NCBI RefSeq assembly: GCF_028680575.1
Contig: NZ_JAPCKI010000019.1
Span: forward strand, 39,924-103,923
Direction of reading: 5' to 3'
Length of the DNA: 64,000 bases
Source: Acidovorax benzenivorans
GTDB taxonomy: Bacteria; Pseudomonadota; Gammaproteobacteria; Burkholderiales; Burkholderiaceae_C
Shown: one piece after another, positions 18,062 to 29,407 of the stretch
Layout of the letters: every line of letters starts with the position of its first letter
Numbering within the stretch: the stretch's first letter is position 1
Position numbers and translations under genes: made by a program
The notes under the pieces: model-generated
Seen by the model: only the letters and a program-made list of their open reading frames with translations
Databases searched by the model: none
Told to the model about the DNA's origin: nothing

Positions 18062-19450
18062 TCAGTGGCTGGCTGCGCCCACATGGGCGTCGGGCTTAAC
18101 CCGGTGCAGCAGCGCCAGCATGGCGGCCTCAATGCGGGCCAGAGCCTCGGGGGTATGGCCTTCAAAACGCAGCACCAGCACCGGCGTGGTATTGCTGGCG
18201 CGGATGAGGCCAAAGCCGTCCGGCCAGTCCACGCGCAGGCCGTCGATACTGCTGATGGCGGCAGGCGCGGCAAAGGTGTCTGCGGCCAGGGCCTGCAGCT
18301 GCGCCGTCAGGCGGTGCGGCTCGCCCTCGGTGCAGGCCACGTTCAGCTCGGGGGTGGAAAAGCTGGTGGGCAGCGCGTTCAGCACGGCGCTCGGGTCGCT
18401 GCTGCGGCTCAGAATCTCCAGCAGGCGGCAGCCTGCATAGGTGCCGTCGTCAAAACCGTACCAGCGCTCCTTGAAGAAGATGTGGCCGCTCATCTCGCCG
18501 CCCAGCGGAGAGTTGGTCTCCTTCATGCGGGCCTTGATGAGCGAGTGGCCGGTCTTGAACATCACCGGCACGCCACCGGCCGCCGCAATGGCGGGCGCCA
18601 GGCGCTGGGTGCATTTCACGTCGAAAATGATCTCGCCACCGGGCACGCGCGACAGCACGTCCTGGGCAAACAACATCATCTGGCGATCAGGAAAGATGTT
18701 GGTGCCGTCCTTGGTCACGATGCCCAGACGGTCGCCGTCGCCGTCAAACGCCAGGCCCAGTTCGGCATCGCTGGCCTTCAGGGCATCGATCAGATCGCGC
18801 AGGTTCTCGGGCTTGCTCGGGTCGGGGTGGTGGTTGGGAAAGTTGCCATCCACCTCCGAGAACAGCTCAATCACCTCGCAGCCCAGCGCACGGAAGATGG
18901 CAGGGGCCGAGGCCCCGGCAATGCCGTTGCCGCAGTCCACCACAATCTTGATCGGTCGGGCCAGCTTCACGTCGCCCACGATGCGTTCGCGGTACGCAGG
19001 CAGCACATCCACATGGCGCACCGAACCGCCGGACAGCAGTTGCCAGCTTTCCTGCTCCATGGTGCGTCGCAGGGCCTGGATCTCATCGCCATAGATGGCG
19101 CGGCCGTTCAGCACCATCTTGAAGCCGTTGTAGTCCTTGGGGTTGTGGCTGCCGGTGACCTGGATACCACTGGTGCACAGCGTGCTGGCTGCAAAGTACA
19201 AAAGGGGCGTGGTGACCAGGCCCACATCGATCACCTCGATGCCCGCCTCCACCAGCCCCCGGATCAGCGCCGCCGACATGGCGGGGCCCGACAGGCGGCC
19301 ATCACGCCCCACCGCCACGGTGGTCTGCCCTTCGGCGCGTGCTGCCGTGCCAAAGGCCCGGCCCAAACCCAGGGCCACGTCTTCGTTCAGGGTGGACGGC
19401 ACGATGCCGCGGATGTCATAGGCTTTGAAGATGGCGGGGGTCGGTTGCAC
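18062..19450 (-). CDS. phosphomannomutase/phosphoglucomutase (AlgC type)
   Basis: 462 aa from a GTG start at 19450, chosen because GAAAGG lies about 10 bases upstream and the protein then begins just before the conserved FKAYDIRGIVP. An ATG at 19492 would add 14 unlikely residues. The phosphoserine loop VTGSHNPKDYNGFK and metal-binding FDGDGDRLGIV are intact. The enzyme interconverts hexose 1- and 6-phosphates for LPS and exopolysaccharide precursors, which fits waaA two genes downstream. Confidence 0.92.
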   Translation of the reverse strand: MQPTPAIFKAYDIRGIVPSTLNEDVALGLGRAFGTAARAEGQTTVAVGRDGRLSGPAMSAALIRGLVEAGIEVIDVGLVTTPLLYFAASTLCTSGIQVTGSHNPKDYNGFKMVLNGRAIYGDEIQALRRTMEQESWQLLSGGSVRHVDVLPAYRERIVGDVKLARPIKIVVDCGNGIAGASAPAIFRALGCEVIELFSEVDGNFPNHHPDPSKPENLRDLIDALKASDAELGLAFDGDGDRLGIVTKDGTNIFPDRQMMLFAQDVLSRVPGGEIIFDVKCTQRLAPAIAAAGGVPVMFKTGHSLIKARMKETNSPLGGEMSGHIFFKERWYGFDDGTYAGCRLLEILSRSSDPSAVLNALPTSFSTPELNVACTEGEPHRLTAQLQALAADTFAAPAAISSIDGLRVDWPDGFGLIRASNTTPVLVLRFEGHTPEALARIEAAMLALLHRVKPDAHVGAASH

Positions 19451-19600
19451 GCAGGGGGGCCTTTCACGATGGGGTTGAAAAGTCCGCTGCATTGTAGGCG
19501 GCGCCCTTGGGGTGTTTGCCAGTCGATGCCTCAGGCGTGCGCCCTGCCCTTGCCAAAGGCACAGGTCCGAAAACGGCCAGTGGCACAGAGTCAGACTCCT

Positions 19601-21223
19601 ATGATCTGGCCCATGACCCTGACCGCACCACCCTCGCCCACCACTGCCGATGCGGCGTCCGACGAAGGCCGCTACCTGGCGCTGCAGGCGCGCGATGCGC
19701 GGTTTGACGGGCATTTTTTTACCGGGGTGACCTCCACCGGCATCTACTGCCGCCCCGTTTGTGCCGTGCGCGCGCCCCGGCGCGAGAACTGCCGCTTTTT
19801 TGCGCTGGCGGCACAGGCCGAAAGCGCGGGGTTTCGCCCCTGCCTGCGCTGCCGCCCCGAGCTGGCCCCCCAGGCGATGGTGTGGTCGGTGCAGGACGCC
19901 AGCGGCATTCTGGTGCAGCAGGCCGTGCGCCTGCTCGATGCGCCCGACCTCTGGCCCACACCGGCCGCGCCTGGCGAAGGCAGCGCCACCGTGGCCCGGT
20001 TGGCCGAGCGCCTGGGCGTGAGCGACCGGCACCTGCGCCGCATTTTTGAGGCGGCCCTGGGTGTATCGCCGCTGCAATACCTGCAGACGCGGCGGCTGCT
20101 CACGGCCAAACAACTGCTCACCGACACCACCATGCCCGTGACACAGGTGGCACTGGCGAGTGGGTTTGCCAGTGTGCGGCGCTTCAATGCCGCCTTTGTG
20201 GGGCACTATGGCCTCAACCCCACGCAGCTGCGGCGCAACGGTGCAGGCAGCGCCGCAGCGGGCAAGGGGCGCACCAGCGCCGTGCGCCTGGCTTGGCGCC
20301 CGCCGCTGGATGTGGCTGCGCTGCTGGCCTTTTTTGAAAAGCGGCAGTTCCACGGTGTGGAGTGCGTCATGCATGGCGCGGACGGCCCCGGCCTGCGTCG
20401 CACCGTGCGGCTGCCCAGCGCTTGCACCGGCCTGCCGCAAGAGACCACCGGCTGGCTGAGTGCCCGTTTTGACCTGGCGCGCCACCAGGTGCTGCTGCAG
20501 ACCAGTGACAGCCTGTACCCCGTGCTGCCGCTCGTCATCCGGCGCGTGCGCGCCATGCTGGACCTGGACGCCGACCCCACGGCCATCAACACCGTGCTGC
20601 ACCCGCATTTCCCGGAGGGTGACGGCCTGCGTGTGCCCGGGGCGTTTGACGGTTTTGAGCTGGCCGTGCGCGCCGTGCTGGGCCAGCAGATCACCGTGGC
20701 AGCCGCCCGCACGCTGGGCCAGCGGCTGGTGGAGCGACTGGGCGAGCCCATCGCCACGCCCTGGCCCGAGCTGCACCGGCTGTTCCCCACCGCCGCCACC
20801 CTGGCCCGCGCCGATGGCGACACGCTGGGGCAGTTGGGCATCGTGCGCCAGCGGCAGGCGGCCATTGTGGCGCTGGCCCGCGCGGTGGACAGCGGCGCCC
20901 TGGCCCTGCATGCAGGCGCCGACGTGCCCAGCACCACCGCCGCCCTGTGCGCCCTGCCCGGCATTGGCGACTGGACGGCGCAGTACATCGCCATGCGGGT
21001 GCTGCGCTGGCCCGACGCCTTCCCGGCCGGAGACGTGGCGCTGCACAAGGCTCTGGGGGTGCAGCAGCACAAAAACCCGGCACGCGCGGCGCAAGAGGCC
21101 TCGCAAGCCTGGCGCCCCTGGCGCAGCTATGCGGTGCTGCGCGCCTGGGCCACCGGTGGCACCGGTAGTAGTGGCGTGGCGCCCACCCGGTCTTCCGAGA
21201 TGCATCCACTACCAAAACAATAG
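19601..21223 (+). CDS. Ada-type regulator/AlkA DNA glycosylase fusion
   Basis: About 540 aa with three parts. The N-terminus is the Ada zinc-Cys domain (GIYCRPVCAVR, then RPCLRCRPE), which accepts methyl groups from DNA phosphotriesters. Next is an AraC-type helix-turn-helix pair (GVSDRHLRRIF, GFASVRRFNAAF). The C-terminal half is AlkA, with AVLGQQITVAAARTLGQR and the helix-hairpin-helix LPGIGDWTAQYIAMR, ending in the PDAFPAGD segment that carries the catalytic Asp. It should sense methylation and excise alkylated purines. An in-frame ATG at 19613 is equally possible. The last residues and stop codon come from a copy of the dispersed palindromic element. Confidence 0.92.
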   Translation: MIWPMTLTAPPSPTTADAASDEGRYLALQARDARFDGHFFTGVTSTGIYCRPVCAVRAPRRENCRFFALAAQAESAGFRPCLRCRPELAPQAMVWSVQDASGILVQQAVRLLDAPDLWPTPAAPGEGSATVARLAERLGVSDRHLRRIFEAALGVSPLQYLQTRRLLTAKQLLTDTTMPVTQVALASGFASVRRFNAAFVGHYGLNPTQLRRNGAGSAAAGKGRTSAVRLAWRPPLDVAALLAFFEKRQFHGVECVMHGADGPGLRRTVRLPSACTGLPQETTGWLSARFDLARHQVLLQTSDSLYPVLPLVIRRVRAMLDLDADPTAINTVLHPHFPEGDGLRVPGAFDGFELAVRAVLGQQITVAAARTLGQRLVERLGEPIATPWPELHRLFPTAATLARADGDTLGQLGIVRQRQAAIVALARAVDSGALALHAGADVPSTTAALCALPGIGDWTAQYIAMRVLRWPDAFPAGDVALHKALGVQQHKNPARAAQEASQAWRPWRSYAVLRAWATGGTGSSGVAPTRSSEMHPLPKQ

Positions 21224-21270
21224 CAACCTAGGAAATCAGTACCTGCGCTTGGTGCTGATTTCATTCAAAA
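21207..21270 (-). repeat. degenerate palindromic element, copy 4, at the end of the Ada/AlkA gene
   Basis: On the plus strand it runs CACTACCAAAACAATAGC, then TGCGCTTGGTGC, then ATTTCATTCAAA, in the order of the other minus-orientation copies. Its AATAG supplies the stop codon of the fusion gene. Core hairpin arms have decayed. Confidence 0.5.
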
Positions 21271-21301
21271 CCGACATCCCCATCTCTGGAGACCTCCCAG
21301 C

Positions 21302-21853
21302 ATGCAGTTTCACCCCCTCACCGTGCAGGCACGGGCCGACACCCCGCTGGGGCCGGTGCGCCTGGCCGCCTCACCCGCCGGCCTGTCGGGCGTCTGGTTT
21401 GAAGGCCAACGCCACGAGCCCACCGCCTTGCTGTACGGCCCCGGTGCCTGGGCCTCGGGGCCGTGCAACCACCCTGTGCTGCAAGAGGCAGCGCACCAGC
21501 TGCAGCAGTACCTGGGCGGGCAACGCCAACATTTCGACCTGCCTCTGGACCTGTCGGGCGGCACGGCCTTTCAGCAATCGGTGTGGCGTGCGCTGCTGCA
21601 GATTGGCCGGGGCCAGACCACCAGCTATGGCACGCTGGGCCGCCAGCTGGGCAACCCCAGCGCCGTGCGGGCCGTGGGCGCCGCCGTGGGTCGCAACCCA
21701 CTGAGCGTGGTGGTGCCTTGCCACCGTGTGCTGGGTGCCGACGGCAGTCTGACCGGCTATGCAGGCGGCCTCGACCGCAAGAGGGATTTGCTGACGCTGG
21801 AGAATGCACCCCTTTTTGCCACCGCAGCCCACCCCATGAAAGCCACCGCATGA
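21302..21853 (+). CDS. ogt: methylated-DNA-protein cysteine methyltransferase
   Basis: 183 aa. A suicide enzyme that removes O6-methylguanine damage by moving the methyl group to its own Cys140, seen here in the motif VVPCHRVLG. FQQSVWRALLQIGRGQTTSYG is the DNA-binding part. It has no Ada N-domain, so it is the stand-alone Ogt type. It follows the Ada/AlkA fusion by 78 bases and overlaps the EamA permease gene by 4 bases, giving a small repair operon. Confidence 0.93.
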   Translation: MQFHPLTVQARADTPLGPVRLAASPAGLSGVWFEGQRHEPTALLYGPGAWASGPCNHPVLQEAAHQLQQYLGGQRQHFDLPLDLSGGTAFQQSVWRALLQIGRGQTTSYGTLGRQLGNPSAVRAVGAAVGRNPLSVVVPCHRVLGADGSLTGYAGGLDRKRDLLTLENAPLFATAAHPMKATA

Positions 21854-22776
21854 ACAGCCCCGCCACCCGGCCCGTCTCCACCTGGATCGGCGAATTCATC
21901 CTGCTGGCAGCACTTTGGGGCGCGTCGTTCCTGTTCATGCGCCTGGGGGCGTCCGACTTTGGCCCCTTGCCCACCGCCGGGCTGCGGGTGGCGTTGGCCA
22001 CCGTGTTCCTGTGGCCCATCATGCTGCGCCAGGGCCACTGGCCCGCGCTGCGCCAGCACTGGCGGCCCATCCTGTTTGCGGGCGTCATCAACTCGGCGAT
22101 TCCGTTTTCGCTGTTCTCCTGGGCGGTGCTGCACATTGCCACGGGCCTGACCTCAATCCTCAACGCCACAGTGCCTCTGTTTGGTGCGCTGGTGGCCTGG
22201 GTGTGGCTGGGCGACCGCATCAACCGCCTGCGCTGGGTGGGCCTGGCGCTGGGTTTTGTGGGCGTGGCCCTGCTGGCCTGGCGCGCGCCCGCAGGCACCG
22301 GGTTCAAGACCGACCACGCCCACTGGGCCATTGCAGCGTGCCTGCTGGCGTCGGCGTTCTATGGCGTGTCAGCCAGTTTCGCGCGGCGCCACCTCACGGG
22401 CCTGCCGCCACTGGCCACGGCTGCAGGCAGCCAGCTGGGTGCCGCGCTCGGCCTGGCCCTGCCCACGCTGTGGCTGTGGCCGGCCCAGATGCCGGGCCCG
22501 CGCGCCTGGGGGGCCATCGTGGCGATTGCCGTGCTGTGCACCGGCATTGCCTACATCCTGTACTTTCGCCTCATCGAACACGCGGGCCCCAGCCGCGCGC
22601 TGGCCGTCACCTTCATCACCCCGGTGTTCGCCGTTCTGTATGGAACGCTGTTTCTTGGCGAGACCATCACCCCCTGGATGATGGGCTGCGCACTGGTCAT
22701 CGTGTGCGGCACGATGTTGTCAACCGGGCTTATCAGGACGGGGCGCGCCGCCGCCGCGCCGCCAGAACGGGCCTAA
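21850..22776 (+). CDS. EamA/DMT-family permease
   Basis: 308 aa with about ten hydrophobic segments in two EamA repeats (first: FILLAALWGASFLFMRLG; second from about residue 155). Members export amino acids or small metabolites; the substrate is unknown. The start codon overlaps the ogt stop codon, so it is translated with ogt, although no functional link to DNA repair is evident. Confidence 0.88.
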   Translation: MNSPATRPVSTWIGEFILLAALWGASFLFMRLGASDFGPLPTAGLRVALATVFLWPIMLRQGHWPALRQHWRPILFAGVINSAIPFSLFSWAVLHIATGLTSILNATVPLFGALVAWVWLGDRINRLRWVGLALGFVGVALLAWRAPAGTGFKTDHAHWAIAACLLASAFYGVSASFARRHLTGLPPLATAAGSQLGAALGLALPTLWLWPAQMPGPRAWGAIVAIAVLCTGIAYILYFRLIEHAGPSRALAVTFITPVFAVLYGTLFLGETITPWMMGCALVIVCGTMLSTGLIRTGRAAAAPPERA

Positions 22777-22936
22777 ACTTGACACATGGTTTTTTTATCG
22801 GGTGCATGCCTTCTGACCACATGCGGCGCAGGTCGAGACATGACCTCGCTCCCGATTCCGGCCCACGCCCCCGTACCGCCAGACCGCAAAGCCGCCGCAG
22901 CCCCCCGTCCAGCCCAGGCCAACCAAGGAAAACGCC

Positions 22937-25900
22937 ATGGGTAACAACACGCTGCTGGCAGGCACCGCAGTCATGCTGCTGCTGCTCGTGCCGGTCTGGC
23001 TCTCGCCGCAGGAGTCTCTGCACCCGTCCCGACGCACCCTGATTCTGCTGGGCGTGGCCGGGGGCATTGTCTCCATTGCCGCCTTCCAGGCCCTGCGCTG
23101 GAACGCGCCGGAGCTGAACATCGTGGCCTACCCCACCGCCACGGCCTTCATGGCGCTGTTTTTTGGTGTGCCCGCTGCGGCCATCACCGCCCTGCTGACC
23201 TTGCAAGCGGCGCTATGGACGGACACTTCGGTCGCCTGGCCCGCCATCGCCGTGTTGGGCAGCGCGCTCGCGGCGGGCTGGGGTTGGCGCAAGCTCGGCG
23301 CACGCTGGCGTTGGGCCGAATGGGCCCCGCTGGCCGGCCTGACCATCACGCTGCCGCTGGCAGTCTCGCTGGCCATGTGGGCCGCCAGCACTGGGGCAGA
23401 AAGCGCCAGCAACCTGCACTGGCACCACGGCGCCGGGGTGATGATGCTCGGCATAGGCTGGCTGGTGATTGCCAGCAGAGCCCGCGCTGAATTGGCGCGC
23501 AGCGAGATCCAGCAGACGCTGGGCGAGCAGGAGCGCCAGTTACGCCTTGCGCTGGATGCTCTTGGCGGTGGCCGCTGGGAATGGGATGTGGCCACGCGCC
23601 GTTTTACCTGCGAAGGCCGCTTTTACGAGGCCTACGGCATCACCAACGCAGACGCACAGTCCCCCGACCTGTGGCAACGCTGGTACGCCCGGCGCCACCC
23701 ACAAGACGCCGAGCGCAATGCGGCCAAACTGGCACGCTCCATGGACGGGCTGGAGGAAAACTACGAGGCCGAATTCCGCGTGATGGATACCCAGGGCCAG
23801 TGGCGCTGGCTGCTGTCGCGCGGCACCGTCGCGCGTCGCGATGCCCAGGGCCACCCGGCCAGCCTGATCGGCATGGACCTGGACATCACCGCCCACCGCG
23901 AGGTCGAAGAGGCCCTGCAGTCGGCCGAGACCAAATACACCACCTTCTACCAAACGCTGCCCGACCCGGCGGGCATCACCCGCATTGCCGACGGGCGCTA
24001 CATTGACGTGAACCCGGCGTTCTGCGAGCTGCTGGGGTATGCGCGAGAAGATGTGCTGGGCCGCACCTCATCCGAGCTGCACATCTGGGCCAATGAACAG
24101 GAGCGCAAGCGGCTGGTGGAAACCTACCAGCGCGACGGCAAGGTGGACCGGCTGCCCCTGATGGCGCAAAGCAAGGGTGTGCGCGTTCCGGGCCTGATGT
24201 CGGCACGCTCTGTGCTTGTCAATGGCGAAAACTGCTTTGTTTTCGTTTTCCACGACATGACCGAAGCCCAACGCACCAGCGACGAACTTCGGGCGCTCTA
24301 TAACCAGCTGCAGCAAGCCGGCCGACTGGCCCGGCTGGGCGCATGGGAAGACGAGCGTGGCCGGGGCCTGGTGTACTGGTCGGACATGTGTTTTGACATT
24401 CACGGCCTGCCTCCCAACCAGCCCCCGCCCAGCGACTACATCAACCGCCACGTTGCTCCACAGTACCGCGAGCCGCTGCGCGAAAAATTCCGCCAGAGCA
24501 TCCGTTCGCGCACCGAATGGAGCATGGAGATGGAGGTCTATCACGCCGATGGCCACTTGCTGTGGGTGCGCGCGCGCGGTGAGCCTGTGATCGAGAACGG
24601 CCGTGTGGTCAGGGTGCGCGGCGTGATGCAGGACATTGACGAGGCCAAGCGCGCCGAGCAGCGCCTGCGCCAGTCCGAAGAGCGCTTCTCGCGCATCTTC
24701 CAGCTCATGCCCTACCCCATGGGCCTGTCGCACCGCAGCGACGGCCGCTATGTGGACATCAACCCCGCCTGGGTAGAGATGCTGGGCATCCCCCGCGAAG
24801 AGGCCATTGGCCGCACCGCCGTGGAGTTGGGCATCTTCATGGCCGAAGACCGCCAGCGGCTCATGGACCAGGTCCGCCTCGCCGGGCAGCTCAGCGACTA
24901 CGAAGTGACCCTGAACGTGCGCAACGGCCCCCGGCGCACCGTGCTGCAATCGATGCGCGCCACCGAGTTCGATGGCGAGCCCTGCTGGCTGTTCTCGGTG
25001 CACGACATCACCGACCGCAAGCGCAACGAGGTGCAGGTACGCGAGCGCGAGGCACTGCTTTCGCTCACCATCTCCGCCGCATCGCTGGGCCTGTGGGACT
25101 GGGACCTGCAGACGGGCCTGGTGACGGGCGACCGCCGCTGGCGTGCCATGCGAGGACTGCCGACGACGGGCGACACCTCGGCCGCCGTGCAATGGACGAC
25201 CGCCGTCGCGCCCGACGATATCGACCGCATCACCACCGAGCTAGCGCGCCATACCTCCCACCTGGGCACCCCGTTCGACGCTACCTGGCGGCTGAACCAG
25301 CCCTCCGAGCCTGTGCGCTGGGTGCGCAACCTGGGCAAGATCGTGGGCTTTGATGAGCAAGGCCACCCGGCACGCATGCTGGGCGTGGCCATTGACGTGA
25401 CCCCACAGCGCGAGCAGGAGGTGATGCTGCAGCGTCTGGCGCTGTACGACGCACTCACCGGCCTGCCCAACCGGGTACTGCTGGCGCGCAAGCTGCAGGA
25501 ATGCATGGCCCAGGCCCGCGACACCGGCAAACAGCTGGGTGTGGCCTATCTCGACCTGGACGGCTTCAAGCCCGTCAATGACCGCCTGGGCCACGGCGCG
25601 GGTGACCGCCTGCTGGTCGTGGTGGCCGCGCGACTCACCCGCGCGCTGCAGCCGCTGGACACCGTGGCACGCCTGGGGGGCGACGAGTTCGTGATCCTCA
25701 TGCCCGGCCTGAGCTCAGTGAACGACTGCGAACGCGCGCTGGAACGCGTGATGGAAAGCGTCTCGGCCCCCTACATGCTCGACATGGAACGCGTGGTCGT
25801 CACCGCCAGCATTGGCTACACCATCTTTCCGCAGGACGACGCCGACGCCGACACCCTGCTGCGCCATGCCGACCAGGCCATGTACGCCGCCAAGCAGGCT

Positions 25901-26755
25901 GGACGCAACCGCTTCCACCAGTTCGACGCCGCCCAGGAGCGCGCCATGCAACTGCTGCGCGCCCAGGGGCACTACCTGCGCGAGGCCCTGGCCCAGTCTC
26001 AGTTCACGCTGTACCTGCAGCCCAAGGTGGACATGCGCAGCGGTACCGTGGTGGGCGCCGAAGTGCTCTCGCGCTGGCGGCACCCCGAGCGGGGCCTGGT
26101 GCCGCCCAGTGAGTTCTTGCCGCTGCTGGAAGGCACCGAGCTGGAGATCGGCTTTGGCGAATGGGTGGCCGAGGCCGCGCTCACGGTGCTGGAGCAGTTG
26201 CAGGACCGGGGCATGCCCATGCCGCTGAGCATCAACATTGCTGCCCAGCACCTGCAACAACCCGGTTTTGCCGACTGGGTGGCCCAGTGCCTGAAGCGCC
26301 ACCCCCGGGTGCCTGCGCACCTGGTCGAGATCGAGATCACCGAAAGCGCCGCCCTGTACGACTTGAGCGCCGTGGCCGACACCCTGAACGCCTTGCGCAC
26401 CATGGGCGTGACCGTGGCGCTGGACGACTTCGGCACAGGTTATTCGTCGCTGACCTACCTGCGCCGCCTGCCCATGGACACGCTCAAGATCGACCAGAGT
26501 TTTGTGCACGGCATGATGGGCGATCCCGGCGACTTGGCCATCGTGCAGGGCGTGATCGGCCTGGCGCGCTCTTTCGGTTACCGCGTGATCGCCGAAGGGG
26601 TGGAAACCGTCGAACAAGGGCAGATGTTGCTGCAACTGGGCTGCCTGCAGGCGCAGGGCTACTGCATAGCCCGGCCTATGTCGCTGGATGACTTCATCGA
26701 CTGGACGCCCACATGGCGGCCGCCTGCGGGGTGGCAACGGAACCGGCCCGTGTAG
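22937..26755 (+). CDS. membrane PAS-GGDEF-EAL cyclic-di-GMP protein
   Basis: 1272 aa. A membrane region of about six segments fills residues 1-175. Five PAS/PAC units follow (about 190-315, 330-450, 455-575, 580-700 and 705-830), then GGDEF (intact GGDEF near 914) and EAL (EVLSR near 1041, ESAAL and DDFGTGYSS present). Both output domains keep their key motifs, so it may make and break c-di-GMP. No RxxD inhibitory site precedes GGDEF (the position reads QPLD). A sensor of several signals at once is inferred from the five PAS units. AAGGAAAA precedes the ATG. The gene is monocistronic. Confidence 0.92.
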   Translation: MGNNTLLAGTAVMLLLLVPVWLSPQESLHPSRRTLILLGVAGGIVSIAAFQALRWNAPELNIVAYPTATAFMALFFGVPAAAITALLTLQAALWTDTSVAWPAIAVLGSALAAGWGWRKLGARWRWAEWAPLAGLTITLPLAVSLAMWAASTGAESASNLHWHHGAGVMMLGIGWLVIASRARAELARSEIQQTLGEQERQLRLALDALGGGRWEWDVATRRFTCEGRFYEAYGITNADAQSPDLWQRWYARRHPQDAERNAAKLARSMDGLEENYEAEFRVMDTQGQWRWLLSRGTVARRDAQGHPASLIGMDLDITAHREVEEALQSAETKYTTFYQTLPDPAGITRIADGRYIDVNPAFCELLGYAREDVLGRTSSELHIWANEQERKRLVETYQRDGKVDRLPLMAQSKGVRVPGLMSARSVLVNGENCFVFVFHDMTEAQRTSDELRALYNQLQQAGRLARLGAWEDERGRGLVYWSDMCFDIHGLPPNQPPPSDYINRHVAPQYREPLREKFRQSIRSRTEWSMEMEVYHADGHLLWVRARGEPVIENGRVVRVRGVMQDIDEAKRAEQRLRQSEERFSRIFQLMPYPMGLSHRSDGRYVDINPAWVEMLGIPREEAIGRTAVELGIFMAEDRQRLMDQVRLAGQLSDYEVTLNVRNGPRRTVLQSMRATEFDGEPCWLFSVHDITDRKRNEVQVREREALLSLTISAASLGLWDWDLQTGLVTGDRRWRAMRGLPTTGDTSAAVQWTTAVAPDDIDRITTELARHTSHLGTPFDATWRLNQPSEPVRWVRNLGKIVGFDEQGHPARMLGVAIDVTPQREQEVMLQRLALYDALTGLPNRVLLARKLQECMAQARDTGKQLGVAYLDLDGFKPVNDRLGHGAGDRLLVVVAARLTRALQPLDTVARLGGDEFVILMPGLSSVNDCERALERVMESVSAPYMLDMERVVVTASIGYTIFPQDDADADTLLRHADQAMYAAKQAGRNRFHQFDAAQERAMQLLRAQGHYLREALAQSQFTLYLQPKVDMRSGTVVGAEVLSRWRHPERGLVPPSEFLPLLEGTELEIGFGEWVAEAALTVLEQLQDRGMPMPLSINIAAQHLQQPGFADWVAQCLKRHPRVPAHLVEIEITESAALYDLSAVADTLNALRTMGVTVALDDFGTGYSSLTYLRRLPMDTLKIDQSFVHGMMGDPGDLAIVQGVIGLARSFGYRVIAEGVETVEQGQMLLQLGCLQAQGYCIARPMSLDDFIDWTPTWRPPAGWQRNRPV

Positions 26756-26811
26756 GTGGCAAAGAAGTGCGGATCTCCCGGATCGCAAGAATGCCAAGAC
26801 GGAAGGAACAA

Positions 26812-27327
26812 ATGGCGGATCTGTTTTCTGAGTACGTCCCACCCCACATCCTCAAACAGCTGGCGCATCCGCCAGCACCCGAGGGGCGTTTGTCCCGTGG
26901 ACCCGTCGAATTCATTTTTGTGATGGCGCAGGGCCATGGCGACCACGACACGGCCGAACTCATCGGTGTCATCGCAGCCGATGCGAGCCATGCGGGTTGG
27001 ATGGTCCAGGCCCTTCTGTGCAATCTGGTGGTGCTGGTTCGCGGCACAGTGCCGCAGCGCGAATCGCAGGTGCTGGAGCGCACGGCGCTGGTTCGCCAGC
27101 TCCTGGGCACTTACGCACCCAGAATCAAGGCCGTTCATGGCGCTGAACAGGCCTCGTTTGGAAACATTGGAAGCAGCGCCCGCAGGACCCACGGCGTGCT
27201 GCTGCCGTCTTTTTCTGACGCCATGGGCCAGCTTCTATCGCTCCCGCTGGGGCAGTCTCACGATCTAGGGGGCTGTGAGGCGGCAGCGCAAGAGCCCGCG
27301 CCGCGTGCGGGCCGCAGCCCCCGCTGA
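26812..27327 (+). CDS. hypothetical protein
   Basis: 171 aa from an ATG at 26812 with a strong GGAAGGA site 4 bases upstream. No signal peptide, membrane segment or family motif was recognised. The central part (FVMAQGHGDHDTAELIGVIAADASHAGW and the strand-like LVVLVRGTV) looks like a small alpha/beta domain, faintly like a cyclase core but without its metal Asp residues. It follows the GGDEF-EAL gene by 56 bases on the same strand, so it could be co-transcribed, and it converges on prpE with only one base between the stop codons. Confidence 0.6.
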   Translation: MADLFSEYVPPHILKQLAHPPAPEGRLSRGPVEFIFVMAQGHGDHDTAELIGVIAADASHAGWMVQALLCNLVVLVRGTVPQRESQVLERTALVRQLLGTYAPRIKAVHGAEQASFGNIGSSARRTHGVLLPSFSDAMGQLLSLPLGQSHDLGGCEAAAQEPAPRAGRSPR

Positions 27328-27328
27328 C

Positions 27329-29221
<1,893 letters not shown>

Positions 29222-29407
29222 TTGGGTTGTCTCCTCGGCATCTCTCTCGCCCTGCCAGGACAGCAGGTTTTGAATTCATAATTATTCATAACGGGCTTGC
29301 GGCAAACTGACGCAGCAAACCCTCTGCCTCATCGTCCATGGTTCCGGGTAGCGCAGGCATATTGATATGTCGGCAAACGTCATACCGGCCTGTCACACTC
29401 CCGGACC

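Noticed and set aside
17456..19600. Upstream part of a 1255-codon plus-strand frame
   Set aside because: Only the part from 19601 matches Ada/AlkA. The rest is antisense to the nitrilase-like and phosphomannomutase genes.
19493..21205. 5' extension of the phosphomannomutase frame
   Set aside because: It is antisense to the Ada/AlkA fusion and lacks homology; the GTG at 19450 has a ribosome site.
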